Positions 1-8,925 of a DNA stretch of 64,000 bases are shown in pieces (the stretch's first letter is position 1; every line of letters starts with the position of its first letter). The stretch covers positions 129,765-193,764 of the forward strand of contig JBGCFQ010000024.1 in the NCBI GenBank assembly GCA_045106985.1. Direction: 5' to 3'. The translations under genes were made by a program, and so were the position numbers. The DNA comes from JAUIET01 sp045106985. Lineage in GTDB: Bacteria; Pseudomonadota; Gammaproteobacteria; Pseudomonadales; JAUIET01. Below the pieces are notes generated by a model, which saw nothing but the letters and a program-made list of their open reading frames with translations, was not told where the DNA came from and made no database searches.

Positions 1-1029
1 CCAAATAGATTGAAAGAAGATGCCTAGCAAGGCTATGCGAATTACATCGAGTGCGGGGAGGTAGTTGGGCAACACATACACTAGCATTGGTTCTAGCGCG
101 AAATAGGTCAACCCAAGCAAGATAGGAACGCCAACACAAATAAGTTTGAGCGGCTCAAAAAATAAATGTTCTATCTCCTGGCGGCTGGCTCCACCACTAT
201 GACGCTCCATCATTCTGGGGAACAAGGCTGATGCCAGCGCAACCGGAATCTGGGTGACCGTCATGGCGACGAAATTAGAAATCGCATAGTAGCCCGACGC
301 AGTGGCGCCAATAAAGGCATACACCAGAAACTGATCTGCGGCCCGAAGAAAGAAAAATAGAGCTGCGCCCACCATAACGGGCAGCCCACTGCTTACCAGT
401 TTTGCTGCCAAAGGCCTGTTAAAGTGTGTGCTAAAACTTATGCGGCCATTTTTTAATACAAAGAGTACGGCCAAAATATGAGTTAGCACTAAGCCCCACA
501 ACATTTCTGTGAGCCCCCAAAAATAGACCGCTACGAGACTGAACAGACTGTTCAATAGGGCGTAGATGAGCAAGTATCGAGCGAGGAAATAGAAATCCTT
601 ATGCGCCAGGAGTTGCCTAGGGATGTGATAGGTCACAACAGAGAGCATCATCACTATTAAGCTAATACGTAGTTCCGCGCCAATGTTAGAAAGCGCAGGC
701 GTAAAGCTTAAGATAAGCAGTACGGTAGAGCTTGCGAAGGTAACCAAGAGCGCAAGGTTTAATGAGGTGCTTTGTAGAGAGTGCTGCTCGCGACTGCCCT
801 TATTCATCGCTATTTCGCGCAATAGGGCGTGAGATGCTCCCAGGTTGGCGAAAGCGGTGCTATCTTGCAAACTCTTCAGCACGCTCCAGATACCGTAAAT
901 TTCTGGTTGCAGAAGTGCGGCAACACCTAACCCGCGCACAAGAAAAATCACCCGGCACAAATAATTGCTGCCAGAAAGAGTCAGGGCCTCTTTCGCTATT
1001 TCAGTGGATTCGTTTTCTTGGCCGCTCAT
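1..1029 (-). CDS. Polysaccharide/oligosaccharide flippase (MATE/Wzx superfamily), C-terminus cut by window edge
   Basis: The reverse strand is open from an ATG at 1029 down to base 1 without a stop, giving the first 343 residues of a very hydrophobic protein. After a short polar N-terminus (MSGQENESTEIAKEALTLSG) come a long series of membrane segments, which is the pattern of Wzx/RfbX-type flippases that move lipid-linked saccharide units across the inner membrane. The segment with GATASGYYAISNFVAMTVTQ, about residues 240-260, resembles the conserved mid-region of polysaccharide biosynthesis proteins. The adjacent genes outside the window are not visible, so the polymer (O-antigen, capsule or exopolysaccharide) cannot be named. 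The family call rests on membrane character and local similarity only. Confidence 0.7.
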   Translation of the reverse strand, partial: MSGQENESTEIAKEALTLSGSNYLCRVIFLVRGLGVAALLQPEIYGIWSVLKSLQDSTAFANLGASHALLREIAMNKGSREQHSLQSTSLNLALLVTFASSTVLLILSFTPALSNIGAELRISLIVMMLSVVTYHIPRQLLAHKDFYFLARYLLIYALLNSLFSLVAVYFWGLTEMLWGLVLTHILAVLFVLKNGRISFSTHFNRPLAAKLVSSGLPVMVGAALFFFLRAADQFLVYAFIGATASGYYAISNFVAMTVTQIPVALASALFPRMMERHSGGASRQEIEHLFFEPLKLICVGVPILLGLTYFALEPMLVYVLPNYLPALDVIRIALLGIFFQSIW

Positions 1030-1205
1030 GCCTGTGTTTCGACTGTGGTTCAGGACTTAGGCCTGAAGATCTATCTAGTCACTAAGCATAGCTCATGCAT
1101 TCGACATTAAATTCATCAATGTGCTGCAGTGGCGTGGAGAGTTTAGATCGTGGTTTATTGAAGTTACTTCGACGAAGTACCTTAGTTAAAGCTCCGTTGC
1201 CAGTC

Positions 1206-1595
1206 CTACTTTACCAGGCCAAAGGGAGTTTTAGCAGTGCTCGTGCTCTTATGCTCTGATGCACTTAAGTACTCAAAACTGGTGGTAGTCAACTTTGATT
1301 GTAGAAAATGATACAGCTCAGGTGTGTACTTTTTTTCGTAGTTCAAATTAAGTACTCGATTACCATAGTTTTCATCCAACGTGAGGCTGATGTGGCCTGG
1401 GGTCACAACGGCCTGACGAATACTGCTTTTCTGAATGCTGAACTGTCTCGCCATGGCGCTGCGCTGAAACTTTAGAACATTGCCATTAATCTTTAAGCTC
1501 TTAAAGGGGTTGCCAGGCATCATGCCTAGAAAGTACTCCACGACGAACAATAATATTAACAGGGCAATCGCAATTTGGATTTGGTCGGGCATCAC
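1206..1595 (-). CDS. Small hypothetical membrane-anchored protein
   Basis: This 129-residue frame begins with a hydrophobic segment (about residues 7-25, AIALLILLFVVEYFLGMMPG) followed by a soluble, mixed-charge tail. The layout suggests a single-pass inner-membrane protein with a cytoplasmic or periplasmic domain. I do not recognise the family. It is codirectional with the flippase gene and could belong to a surface-polysaccharide locus that continues to the left, but there is a 176-base gap between them. The composition is protein-like, with no runs of rare residues, and no longer frame competes. A 60-residue plus-strand frame overlaps its 5' part and is judged a shadow. Confidence 0.5.
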   Translation of the reverse strand: MMPDQIQIAIALLILLFVVEYFLGMMPGNPFKSLKINGNVLKFQRSAMARQFSIQKSSIRQAVVTPGHISLTLDENYGNRVLNLNYEKKYTPELYHFLQSKLTTTSFEYLSASEHKSTSTAKTPFGLVK

Positions 1596-1998
1596 ACCGG
1601 TCTCTGCAGTTGTGTTTATTGCACAGAATTATGTCATCGCCTTCACGAAAATGCAGCTATAAACATTGTATAAATAACGCTCTATCTGTTTGATTAGTAT
1701 GCAGAAAATGTTTTTTTGCTGGCTTTGTGATCGAGTTGGCGTTTTTGTGCCCAGTCGCATGTGTGGCGGCCAAACCACAAGCGTAGCGCTAGCCCGCCTG
1801 GAACAGCTTAAGTCCCTTTGCTTCGCTACGCGACAGCTCCGCTGTTCCCTCTCTCCCAAAAATGCCCTTCTTTGAACGTCATTTTTTCTCGATCGGTCGC
1901 ATCGTTTAATCTACGCAAACGGAATTATGCCATTTCAGGCTCATTCTGCCGCAAGACCGCAGCGAAATGCATGGCGGCTTGTGGGCCGTATTGAACCA
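1596..1998. other. 403-base intergenic stretch between a small membrane protein and an SDR gene
   Basis: The short frames here overlap each other on both strands and look like shadows. The only structure I see is an 8-base inverted repeat, GGAACAGC at 1800-1807 and GCTGTTCC at 1841-1848, separated by 33 bases. It could be a decayed repeat or part of a folded transcript end. No T-tract follows it, so I do not call a terminator. Confidence 0.4.
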
Positions 1999-2778
1999 CT
2001 AAGTTGCGTTTTGCGCGCCATAGATGGCCGGTATTTCGCCACCGCCATGAACTTCTATGCTGGTACCTGTTACAAAGCTGGACAGAGGTGAGGCAAGGTA
2101 TAGGCAAGCCTTTCCTATGTCGGCCGGAACGGCCATTCGCTGCAGTGGAATAGTGCGTCCAACCGCATCAATTCCTTCCTGGTCGCCGTAATGCAGATGG
2201 CTTTGCTCAGTTTCTATCAAGCCCGCAGTTATCGCGTTAATACGTACCTTAGGCCCCCATTCAACGGCAAGTGACGTACAAAGGTTGATTAGTCCAGCTT
2301 TTGCAGCTCCATAGGCTGCTGTACCAGGCGACGGTCGAATAGCGCTTACGCTCGCTATGTTGATAATTGAGCCGCCTTCTGGCTGAGCTTGCATAACGGC
2401 ATTGGCCGCTTGAGCAAAAGTAAATGGGGCAATCAGGTTTAACTTAACGATGGACTCGTTAAAGCGAGGTGATACGGTAGCTGAGTCGGCATGCGGTGTA
2501 CCGCCGGCGTTGTTCACCAGTGCATCCAGCCGACCAAACTTTTTCATCGTAAAGTCCACGCACGCTTGAATCGAATCAGGGTCTTTAACATCACATTCCT
2601 TAAACAGGGCGCTTTTACCATCGTAGGACGGCAGTGAGTCAGGCGCGCTGCGACTACAAACCACGACGTTTGCCCCAGCTTCGAGAAAAATTTCTGCTAT
2701 CCCTTTGCCTACGCCCCTAGTACCTCCAGTGACAATTACGACCTTATCAGTCATATCAATGCTGTTTAGAATGTTCAT
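1999..2778 (-). CDS. SDR-family NAD(P)-dependent oxidoreductase
   Basis: This is a classical short-chain dehydrogenase/reductase of 259 residues, the usual family length. The Rossmann nucleotide-binding motif TGGTRGVG is at residues 17-24, the structural NNAG motif near 89-92, and the catalytic Ser near 143-145 followed by YGAAK with Tyr156 and Lys160. It would oxidise an alcohol or reduce a carbonyl in the cytoplasm; the substrate is not predictable. An in-frame ATG at 2754 is an alternative start, and neither start has a strong ribosome-binding site. It is transcribed divergently from the F420 genes, with 218 bases between start codons. An F420- or redox-related role is therefore conceivable, but that is inference from position only. 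Confidence 0.88.
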   Translation of the reverse strand: MNILNSIDMTDKVVIVTGGTRGVGKGIAEIFLEAGANVVVCSRSAPDSLPSYDGKSALFKECDVKDPDSIQACVDFTMKKFGRLDALVNNAGGTPHADSATVSPRFNESIVKLNLIAPFTFAQAANAVMQAQPEGGSIINIASVSAIRPSPGTAAYGAAKAGLINLCTSLAVEWGPKVRINAITAGLIETEQSHLHYGDQEGIDAVGRTIPLQRMAVPADIGKACLYLASPLSSFVTGTSIEVHGGGEIPAIYGAQNAT

Positions 2779-2996
2779 ATGGTGTGTTTACCGTTATCCA
2801 TCAAATCGCCTGCAAAGGGTATTGAGGCTTGAAATTTTGTAGTCTGACCCCATTATAGATGTCTATTCGGTCATTAGACCAACCCCTGTGGGCTTGAAAC
2901 AATTGATGCTCACCGATTACACTGCCCGCCGCTTTGGCGCTCTACTTTTTATTGAGTGTTTATCCGCACCTTGCGGCAATCACATGAGGTTCTTAC
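2779..2996. promoter_or_regulatory. Divergent promoter region between SDR gene and F420 operon
   Basis: This gap must hold promoters for both directions. A TATAGAT element lies near 2854-2860 on the plus strand. Around it are an imperfect inverted repeat, GTCTGACC near 2842-2849 and GGTCATTAGAC near 2869-2879, and a GGTC/GACC palindrome. That arrangement is compatible with a dimeric repressor site of TetR or MarR type covering the promoter. No regulator gene is adjacent. The promoter and operator assignment is a visual guess. Confidence 0.25.
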
Positions 2997-3671
2997 ATGA
3001 CAGATTCATTACCAACTATCGCAATTCTCGGTGGCACTGGCGCTCTCGGCACTGGTTTGGCCAGACGCTGGACCCAAGCCGGCTACAAGGTGATTATAGG
3101 TTCGCGTACAGAAGAGAAAGCTCAGGCCGCATTAGCAGATTTGGAAGAAGTAATGCTAGAGCGCGGCGCTTCAGCGAGTGCTGTGCAGGCGATGGAAAAC
3201 CTTGCAGCAAGCGAAAAGGCTGACATAGTGGTGCTAACCGTACCTTTCAGTCATCAACTTAGCACTTTGGATTACGTGAAGCCTGCGTTGCAAGGCAAAA
3301 TTTTGATTGATGTAACCGTTCCTCTCGTTCCACCAAAAGTCGCAAGGGTGCAGTTGCCAGAATCAGGTTCGGCCGGTGCTGGTGCGCAAGCCGCTTTAGG
3401 AGAGGGTGTTCGTGTTGTGTCTGCGTTTCAGAATGTAGCAGCCCACCATTTGCAAGAAGGTCAGGGCATGGATTGTGACGTTCTGGTAACCGGCGACAAC
3501 GTAGACGCGCGAAGCGAAGTAATCGCGCTCGTGGAAGCGGCGGGTATGCGAGGCTTTCACGCGGGGCCAATTGATAACGCAGCTGCCGCAGAGGCACTCA
3601 CTAGCATTCTGATAAGCATAAACAAGCGCTACAAGTGCCACGCTGGTATACGTATTACGGGGTTGGAATAG
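2997..3671 (+). CDS. fno: NADPH-dependent F420 reductase (F420H2:NADP oxidoreductase)
   Basis: The protein exchanges hydride between F420 and NADP(H), and so supplies reduced F420 in the cytoplasm. The N-terminus has the characteristic nucleotide-binding region with GGTGALGTGLARRW at residues 12-25, followed by KVIIGSRTEEKAQ, whose Ser-Arg pair binds the NADP phosphate in this family. The C-terminus ends in GIRITGLE, also typical. At 224 residues it matches the usual length. The ATG at 2997 is preceded by GAGG with good spacing (TGAGGTTCTTAC). It is the first gene of the F420 block, with 51 bases before cofE. Co-location with all cofactor-synthesis genes strongly supports the F420 specificity. 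Confidence 0.93.
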   Translation: MTDSLPTIAILGGTGALGTGLARRWTQAGYKVIIGSRTEEKAQAALADLEEVMLERGASASAVQAMENLAASEKADIVVLTVPFSHQLSTLDYVKPALQGKILIDVTVPLVPPKVARVQLPESGSAGAGAQAALGEGVRVVSAFQNVAAHHLQEGQGMDCDVLVTGDNVDARSEVIALVEAAGMRGFHAGPIDNAAAAEALTSILISINKRYKCHAGIRITGLE

Positions 3672-3722
3672 GCGCTTAGAAATAGCGCGCTCAGTCGTTC
3701 CACTAAATAGTTAGTTATCATT

Positions 3723-4502
3723 ATGGGCAAAAGCAGTCGGCGTTTGGAGTTAATTGCTCTCGATGGTTATCCCTTGGTAGAGCCGGGCGACAATGTCGCG
3801 GCGCAAATTATTCAAGCGTTGACCAGCAATGATCTGTCACTTGAAGCTGGTGATGTAGTTGCCATTGCGCAGAAAATTATCTCAAAGGCGGAAGACCGTT
3901 ATTGCACGCTTAGCGACGTAGAACCCAATGAGGATGCAAAGACTCTAGCTAAGCAGGTTGATAAAGACCCGCGGCTTGTGCAATTAATTCTGGATGAGTC
4001 GAATGAAGTTGTACGAACTCGACCAGGTGTTCTGATCGTTGAGCACAGGCTGGGCTTGGTTCATGCGAATGCGGGAATCGATCAATCCAATATTCAAACG
4101 TCAGACGAACAGCCTCGTGCGTTGTTGCTGCCGCTTAATCCTGACGCAAGTGCAAGAGAGCTGCAAAATCAACTTTTTACGGCGACAGGAAAAGACGTTT
4201 ATGTACTCATCAACGACAGTGCAGGCCGTGCCTGGCGCAATGGCACCAGCGGAATCGCTATTGGCTCGGCGGGTTTCGAGACACTCGAGGACTTGATTGG
4301 CGGCTTTGACATGTTTGGCAATGAACTTCGAGTAACCACGGTTGGTGTTGCCGACGAGTTAGCGGCAGCTGCGTCTTTTATGATGGGGCAAGCGGCTGAA
4401 GCGACGCCAGTAGTGTTGATTCGTGGAGCTCAGTTAACAAGTAGCCAAACATCGGGAGCCCGCGACTTAGTGCGCGACAAGCAGCTTGATTTGTTTCGCT
4501 GA
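3723..4502 (+). CDS. cofE: Coenzyme F420-0:L-glutamate ligase
   Basis: CofE adds glutamate residues to F420-0 in a GTP-dependent reaction, building the gamma-linked tail. All family blocks are visible: EPGDNVAAQI near residue 20, GDVVAIAQKIISKAEDR near 43-59, the HANAGIDQSNI segment near 113-123, and INDSAGRAWRNGTSG near 158-172. At 259 residues it is the stand-alone archaeal-type enzyme. It lacks the C-terminal nitroreductase-like FMN domain present in actinobacterial FbiB. The ATG at 3723 follows an AT-rich spacer with no strong ribosome-binding site. It lies between fno and cofD in the same orientation, with 44 bases to the cofD start. Confidence 0.94.
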   Translation: MGKSSRRLELIALDGYPLVEPGDNVAAQIIQALTSNDLSLEAGDVVAIAQKIISKAEDRYCTLSDVEPNEDAKTLAKQVDKDPRLVQLILDESNEVVRTRPGVLIVEHRLGLVHANAGIDQSNIQTSDEQPRALLLPLNPDASARELQNQLFTATGKDVYVLINDSAGRAWRNGTSGIAIGSAGFETLEDLIGGFDMFGNELRVTTVGVADELAAAASFMMGQAAEATPVVLIRGAQLTSSQTSGARDLVRDKQLDLFR

Positions 4503-4546
4503 GCAAATGGCCGTTCAATGGCTGAGGATATAAGTGAGTAAGTGTC

Positions 4547-5509
4547 GTGTTAAGTAGTAGCGGTATGCAGGGTGTTTTAGCGCTCAGCGGAGGCGTGGGC
4601 GGAGCCAAGCTTGCAGCTGGTTTGGCCGCTGCTTTGCCCGCCGAATTACTTACAATTGTGGCCAATACCGGCGACGATTTTCAGCATTTTGGTTTTCATA
4701 TCGCTCCCGATCTCGATAGTGTTATGTATGCGTTGGCAGGTGAAAATGACCGAAAGCGTGGCTGGGGGCTCGCCGACGAAAGTTGGCAATTTATGGAGGC
4801 TCTCGCAGCCGTTGGCGGTGAAACCTGGTTTCGCTTGGGTGACCGGGATTTGGCAACGCATGTGCAGCGTACGGCATTGCTGAACAGTGGCCTCGGTCTG
4901 GAGGCAGCCACACAGGGTTTATGTGAGCAGCTGGGCATTCAGCACAGGCTTATTCCAATGACAGACCAGGCTGTAAGAACCATTGTTCAAACCAAAGAAG
5001 GCGATCTCGAATTTCAACAGTATTTTGTAGCCCACCAGTGTGAGCCCAAGGTAAAGGGCTTTTACTTCGACGGCATCGGCAAAGCGCTTCCCAACAAGGC
5101 TATTGGTGCTGATTTGCAAGCCGAACGCTACCGGGCTGTGATCATTTGTCCGTCAAACCCCTTTGTTAGCGTTGATCCTATTCTGCGCTTAGAAGGCGTG
5201 CAGCAGGCGCTAAGATCTTTCAGTGGTCCTCGCGTTGCTGTCTCACCGATTGTGGGTGGCAAAGCACTAAAGGGCCCCGCGGCAAAGATGATGAAAGAGC
5301 TATCTATGCCCAGCGACGCCTTGGGTGTGGCTCACTATTACAAGGGGCTACTAAGTCATTTTGTAATTGATCATGTGGACGCGCATTTAACGCCGGCTAT
5401 TGAAGAGCTGGGTTTAAAAGTGATCTGTACGAATAGTGTGATGCGCTCAATTGAAGATCAGCAGCAGCTGGCCATTGAAATATTGGAAGAGATAAACGGT
5501 GCTGGGTAA
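4547..5509 (+). CDS. cofD: 2-phospho-L-lactate transferase (F420-0 / dehydro-F420-0 synthase)
   Basis: CofD (FbiA) transfers the phospholactyl-type moiety from its GDP-activated form onto the deazaflavin FO. The diagnostic N-terminal block LSGGVGGAKLAAGL lies near residues 13-26, followed by VANTGDDFQHFGFHIAPDLD and then YALAGENDRKRGWGLADESW. These are the FO- and GDP-binding regions of the family. The 320-residue length is normal. The frame opens at GTG 4547; an in-frame ATG at 4565 immediately before the conserved block is an equally plausible start and gives 314 residues. The 3' end overlaps cofC by 11 bases, indicating translational coupling. Confidence 0.94.
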   Translation: MLSSSGMQGVLALSGGVGGAKLAAGLAAALPAELLTIVANTGDDFQHFGFHIAPDLDSVMYALAGENDRKRGWGLADESWQFMEALAAVGGETWFRLGDRDLATHVQRTALLNSGLGLEAATQGLCEQLGIQHRLIPMTDQAVRTIVQTKEGDLEFQQYFVAHQCEPKVKGFYFDGIGKALPNKAIGADLQAERYRAVIICPSNPFVSVDPILRLEGVQQALRSFSGPRVAVSPIVGGKALKGPAAKMMKELSMPSDALGVAHYYKGLLSHFVIDHVDAHLTPAIEELGLKVICTNSVMRSIEDQQQLAIEILEEINGAG

Positions 5510-6149
5510 GGTGTGCGCAGTGGTGCCTTTTCGCTCCTTTTCCAGCGGTAAACAGCGTTTAAGTGCTGCTATGACCAACGAAAGCCGCAGCTTGTTTGTT
5601 GAAGCCATGCTAGAAGATACGCTGCGCGCCTTACTGGGCAGCACACAGCTCGATCGTGTACTTGTACTGAGCAACGACAAAGCAGCAGCAGCCCTGGCGC
5701 GTGAGCTTGGCGCAGTCTGCGTGGCCGAGCCAGCGGGGACGGCTGGCCTGAATGCTGTAGTGCAGGCGACGGCAAATGAATTGAGCCCCTTTTACGACAG
5801 CTTGTTAGTGGTACACGGTGATTTGCCACTTTTGCAGACAGCAGAAGTAGATCAGCTGATAACCGCACATAAAGAGCTTAAGCAAGCCCCAGGACTTAGC
5901 ATAGTGCCTGATCGTCATGGCCAGGGCAGCAATTGCGTTCTAGTGTCACCCCCGAATGCGCTACGCTTTCATTACGGTGCGGGAAGTTTGCCAAAACATC
6001 TGGCTTTCGCCAAACAGCACGGCATACTGTCACAGACTGTAGAACTGACCGGTGCTGGATTGGATATCGATGTGCCGGATGATCTTGCTGCTCTGCGCGC
6101 GCATGAATATTTATCTCTTGCGGTTCGCGTTTCAGCCGTATTGGAGTAG
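5499..6149 (+). CDS. cofC: 2-phospho-L-lactate (or phosphoenolpyruvate/3-phosphoglycerate) guanylyltransferase
   Basis: CofC (FbiD) activates a three-carbon phospho-acid with GTP to provide the CofD substrate. The N-terminal VVPFRSFSSGKQRLS block at about residues 6-20 is the nucleotidyltransferase signature of the family. The later HGDLPLLQ and HGQGSNCVLVSPP segments match the metal- and substrate-binding parts. The start is GTG 5499 inside cofD, preceded by GGAAGAG at good spacing. Length is 216 residues. Which three-carbon acid is used (2-phospholactate, phosphoenolpyruvate, or 3-phosphoglycerate as in Paraburkholderia rhizoxinica) cannot be read by eye, although that choice fixes the F420 chemotype. 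Confidence 0.9.
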   Translation: MLGKVCAVVPFRSFSSGKQRLSAAMTNESRSLFVEAMLEDTLRALLGSTQLDRVLVLSNDKAAAALARELGAVCVAEPAGTAGLNAVVQATANELSPFYDSLLVVHGDLPLLQTAEVDQLITAHKELKQAPGLSIVPDRHGQGSNCVLVSPPNALRFHYGAGSLPKHLAFAKQHGILSQTVELTGAGLDIDVPDDLAALRAHEYLSLAVRVSAVLE

Positions 6150-6160
6150 TTGGAGTTTTT

Positions 6161-8701
6161 TTGGACGTTAAAAACGGTAGCAAACAACTGGCTCGGTTTT
6201 CGAGCCTTACGGATACAGATTGCATCGATGGTCTGAGCAATGATGTCGCGTTGCAGTTGGTGCAGGCCACGGATTACGACGCTTTGCTTGCGCGTGCTGC
6301 GTCATTACGTGACATGCAGTTTGGCAGCCTTGTTACCTACTCGCGCAAAGTGTTTATCCCTCTAACGTATCTATGTAGAGACGTTTGTCATTACTGCACC
6401 TTTGCCCAAACACCGAAAAAAATAGAACACGCCTACATGCCGGTTGATGAGGTCATCGAACAGGTAAAGCGTGCCGAAAAACAGGGTTGCAAAGAAGCGC
6501 TGTTTACTCTGGGTGAAAAACCCGAGCTGCGTTACAAGGCGGCTAGAGACGCATTGCAGGAATTAGGTTATAGCAGCACGATAGAGTATCTCGCGGCAGT
6601 AGCTCAGCGAGTTAGAGATGAGACGACTGTTTTGCCGCACCTTAATCCTGGTTGTATGAGCACTGAGGAGCTGCAACTGCTGCGTCCCGTTGCCGCGTCA
6701 ATGGGCATAATGCTGGAAAGCTCGGCCGATCGCTTAAGCGAAAAAGGCATGCCTCATTACGGGTCGCCCGATAAATTACCCGAAACACGTTTAGCAGCTA
6801 TCGCCAGAGCGGGCGAAGCCCAAATTCCTTTTACAACAGGCATATTGATTGGTATTGGTGAGAACCGAATTGAGCGAATTCAATCATTGTTAGATATTCG
6901 TCAATTGCACGGCCGATTCGGGCATATTCAAGAAGTTATTATTCAGAACTTTCGCGCTAAGCCCGGTACTTTAATGCATGAGGCCCCGGAGCCAGATCTT
7001 GATGAGCTGCTGTGGACGATAGCAATGGCCCGATTGATTTTTGGCCCAGAGATGAGCATTCAGGCTCCTCCAAATCTCAGCCCAGGTGTTTTGCCTCAGC
7101 TAGTGGCCGCCGGTATTAATGACTGGGGTGGCGTGTCGCCGGTTACGCCCGATTTTGTGAACCCGGAAGCGCCGTGGCCGCATCTCGACAAGCTGCGGAG
7201 TGAGACCGCTCAGGCTGGCAAGTTACTGCATGAGCGGCTTACGATCTACCCCGCATATGCTAAAGATGCCGAGCGCTGGTTGGACGCCGCCATGCGCGCG
7301 CCTGTGCTTCAACTCCTCGATGCCCAAGGATTACCGCGCACGGACGAATGGATGACCGGCGCTGCGAATGCCGAGCTTCCTGCTAACGATGTTGCCCTGT
7401 TGCAGAAATCAGACAGAGCGCATAGGTCACGGCAAGATTCCACTGCACAGCTAGAAAACCTGGATATCGATACGCCTCAACTTCAGGTCAGTCAACAGCT
7501 AAGAGACATAGTAGCGACTGCCCGTGCAGGCAAGGTCTTGACCGAGCAGCAAATAGTGAGGTTGTTCGAAGCTCGAGGTGCTGAGTTTCAGTTTGTTACA
7601 GCTGAGGCCGATAAACTGCGTGCCGAGGTCGTTGGCGATACCGTTAGTTATGTGGTTACCCGTAACATTAACTACACCAATATCTGTTATTTCAAATGCC
7701 AGTTTTGTGCCTTTTCGAAAGGTAAGCTCAGTGAGAACCTAAGGGGGCGGCCTTATGACTTGAGCGAAGAAGAAATAGCGCGAAGGGTTAGCGAAGCCTG
7801 GGAGCGTGGCGCAACGGAAGTCTGCATGCAGGGTGGGATACATCCGGAGTATACGGGTGCCAAATACCTTGATATCTGCCGAATAGTAAAGCAAGCCGCA
7901 CCAGACATGCACATCCATGCCTTTTCGCCGCTTGAAGTTTGGCAAGGTGCTGCAACCCTGGGAATAAGTTCCAAGGAGTTCCTTGCTCAGCTCAAAGACG
8001 CTGGTTTGTCTACTTTGCCAGGTACGGCCGCTGAAATACTTGATGATGAAGTGCGCGCCATTATTTGCCCGGACAAAATCAATACTGCGCAGTGGTTGCA
8101 GCTAATTGAAGAAGCGCATGAGCTGGGTATGCGAACCACTGCGACGATTATGTTCGGTCATGTAGATGGCTATCAACATTGGGCTAGGCATATGCTCCGT
8201 GTTCGGGAAGTACAAGAGCGCACTGGCGGGTTCACCGAGTTTGTTCCTCTCCCGTTCGTTGCGAGCGAAGCCCCGATGTATTTAAAGGGTAAGGCTCGCC
8301 GTGGGCCAACATTTAGAGAGTGCATTTTGATGCATGCCGTTGCACGTCTGGTTTTCAATGGCCAGATCGACAATATTCAGGCCTCTTGGGTCAAGCTGGG
8401 ACATGACGGCGTGCAGCATTGCTTGAACGCGGGCGTCAATGATCTTGGCGGCACTTTGATGAACGAAACGATTACGCGTTCAGCTGGAGCCGATCACGGC
8501 CAAGAGACTGGCCCAGAGATGATGGAGTCTTTGATAAGATCGGCTGGTCGCGAACCGAGGTTGCGCAATACCTTGTACGACGATGCTGATTTGGAACGCC
8601 GAGCTGCGGCTTTCGTGGCTCCTGAACTTATTGCTGTCAGCAACACCACACCTGGCAAATCGGCTCGACTTCAAAAGCCTGAGCTGTTCCGCAATATTTA
8701 G
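6161..8701 (+). CDS. fbiC: Bifunctional FO synthase (CofG-CofH fusion)
   Basis: This 846-residue protein carries two radical-SAM modules that together build the deazaflavin FO from tyrosine and the riboflavin precursor 5-amino-6-ribitylamino-uracil. The first, CofG-like, module has the [4Fe-4S] motif CRDVCHYC with Cys72, Cys76 and Cys79. The second, CofH-like, module has CYFKCQFC with Cys509, Cys513 and Cys516. A linker of roughly residues 380-450 is poorly conserved in appearance. The order CofG then CofH and the total length match actinobacterial FbiC; archaea and cyanobacteria usually encode two genes. The start is TTG 6161, with GGAG 7 bases upstream, 11 bases after cofC. It is the last gene of the F420 block; 224 bases separate it from glcB. 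Confidence 0.95.
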   Translation: MDVKNGSKQLARFSSLTDTDCIDGLSNDVALQLVQATDYDALLARAASLRDMQFGSLVTYSRKVFIPLTYLCRDVCHYCTFAQTPKKIEHAYMPVDEVIEQVKRAEKQGCKEALFTLGEKPELRYKAARDALQELGYSSTIEYLAAVAQRVRDETTVLPHLNPGCMSTEELQLLRPVAASMGIMLESSADRLSEKGMPHYGSPDKLPETRLAAIARAGEAQIPFTTGILIGIGENRIERIQSLLDIRQLHGRFGHIQEVIIQNFRAKPGTLMHEAPEPDLDELLWTIAMARLIFGPEMSIQAPPNLSPGVLPQLVAAGINDWGGVSPVTPDFVNPEAPWPHLDKLRSETAQAGKLLHERLTIYPAYAKDAERWLDAAMRAPVLQLLDAQGLPRTDEWMTGAANAELPANDVALLQKSDRAHRSRQDSTAQLENLDIDTPQLQVSQQLRDIVATARAGKVLTEQQIVRLFEARGAEFQFVTAEADKLRAEVVGDTVSYVVTRNINYTNICYFKCQFCAFSKGKLSENLRGRPYDLSEEEIARRVSEAWERGATEVCMQGGIHPEYTGAKYLDICRIVKQAAPDMHIHAFSPLEVWQGAATLGISSKEFLAQLKDAGLSTLPGTAAEILDDEVRAIICPDKINTAQWLQLIEEAHELGMRTTATIMFGHVDGYQHWARHMLRVREVQERTGGFTEFVPLPFVASEAPMYLKGKARRGPTFRECILMHAVARLVFNGQIDNIQASWVKLGHDGVQHCLNAGVNDLGGTLMNETITRSAGADHGQETGPEMMESLIRSAGREPRLRNTLYDDADLERRAAAFVAPELIAVSNTTPGKSARLQKPELFRNI

Positions 8702-8925
8702 AAATGTTCGCGTTCATCCGGTCAATTCTTTAGCTGACTCTCAGACTCTGCACCATGCCCTTGTAAAAGCGCCCTCACGGCTTTGTCGGGCTAATAGTGC
8801 TCAATGTAGCTGATTACTCTCAATTCAGATTACCGGCAACACGATCAATAGAAACTCAGCGCCTGATCACGTAAGATTAACGGATAGTTAAGTTACACCG
8901 ATTTGACCAAAGCGGAGATTTTCAA

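Noticed and set aside
762..1085. 107-residue plus-strand frame at the left end
   Set aside because: It overlaps the conserved start of the minus-strand flippase gene and has many Arg/Cys residues, as antisense shadows do.
1800..1848. GGAACAGC/GCTGTTCC inverted repeat as terminator or tRNA remnant
   Set aside because: No T-tract follows and no acceptor/T-arm pattern of a tRNA could be built around it.
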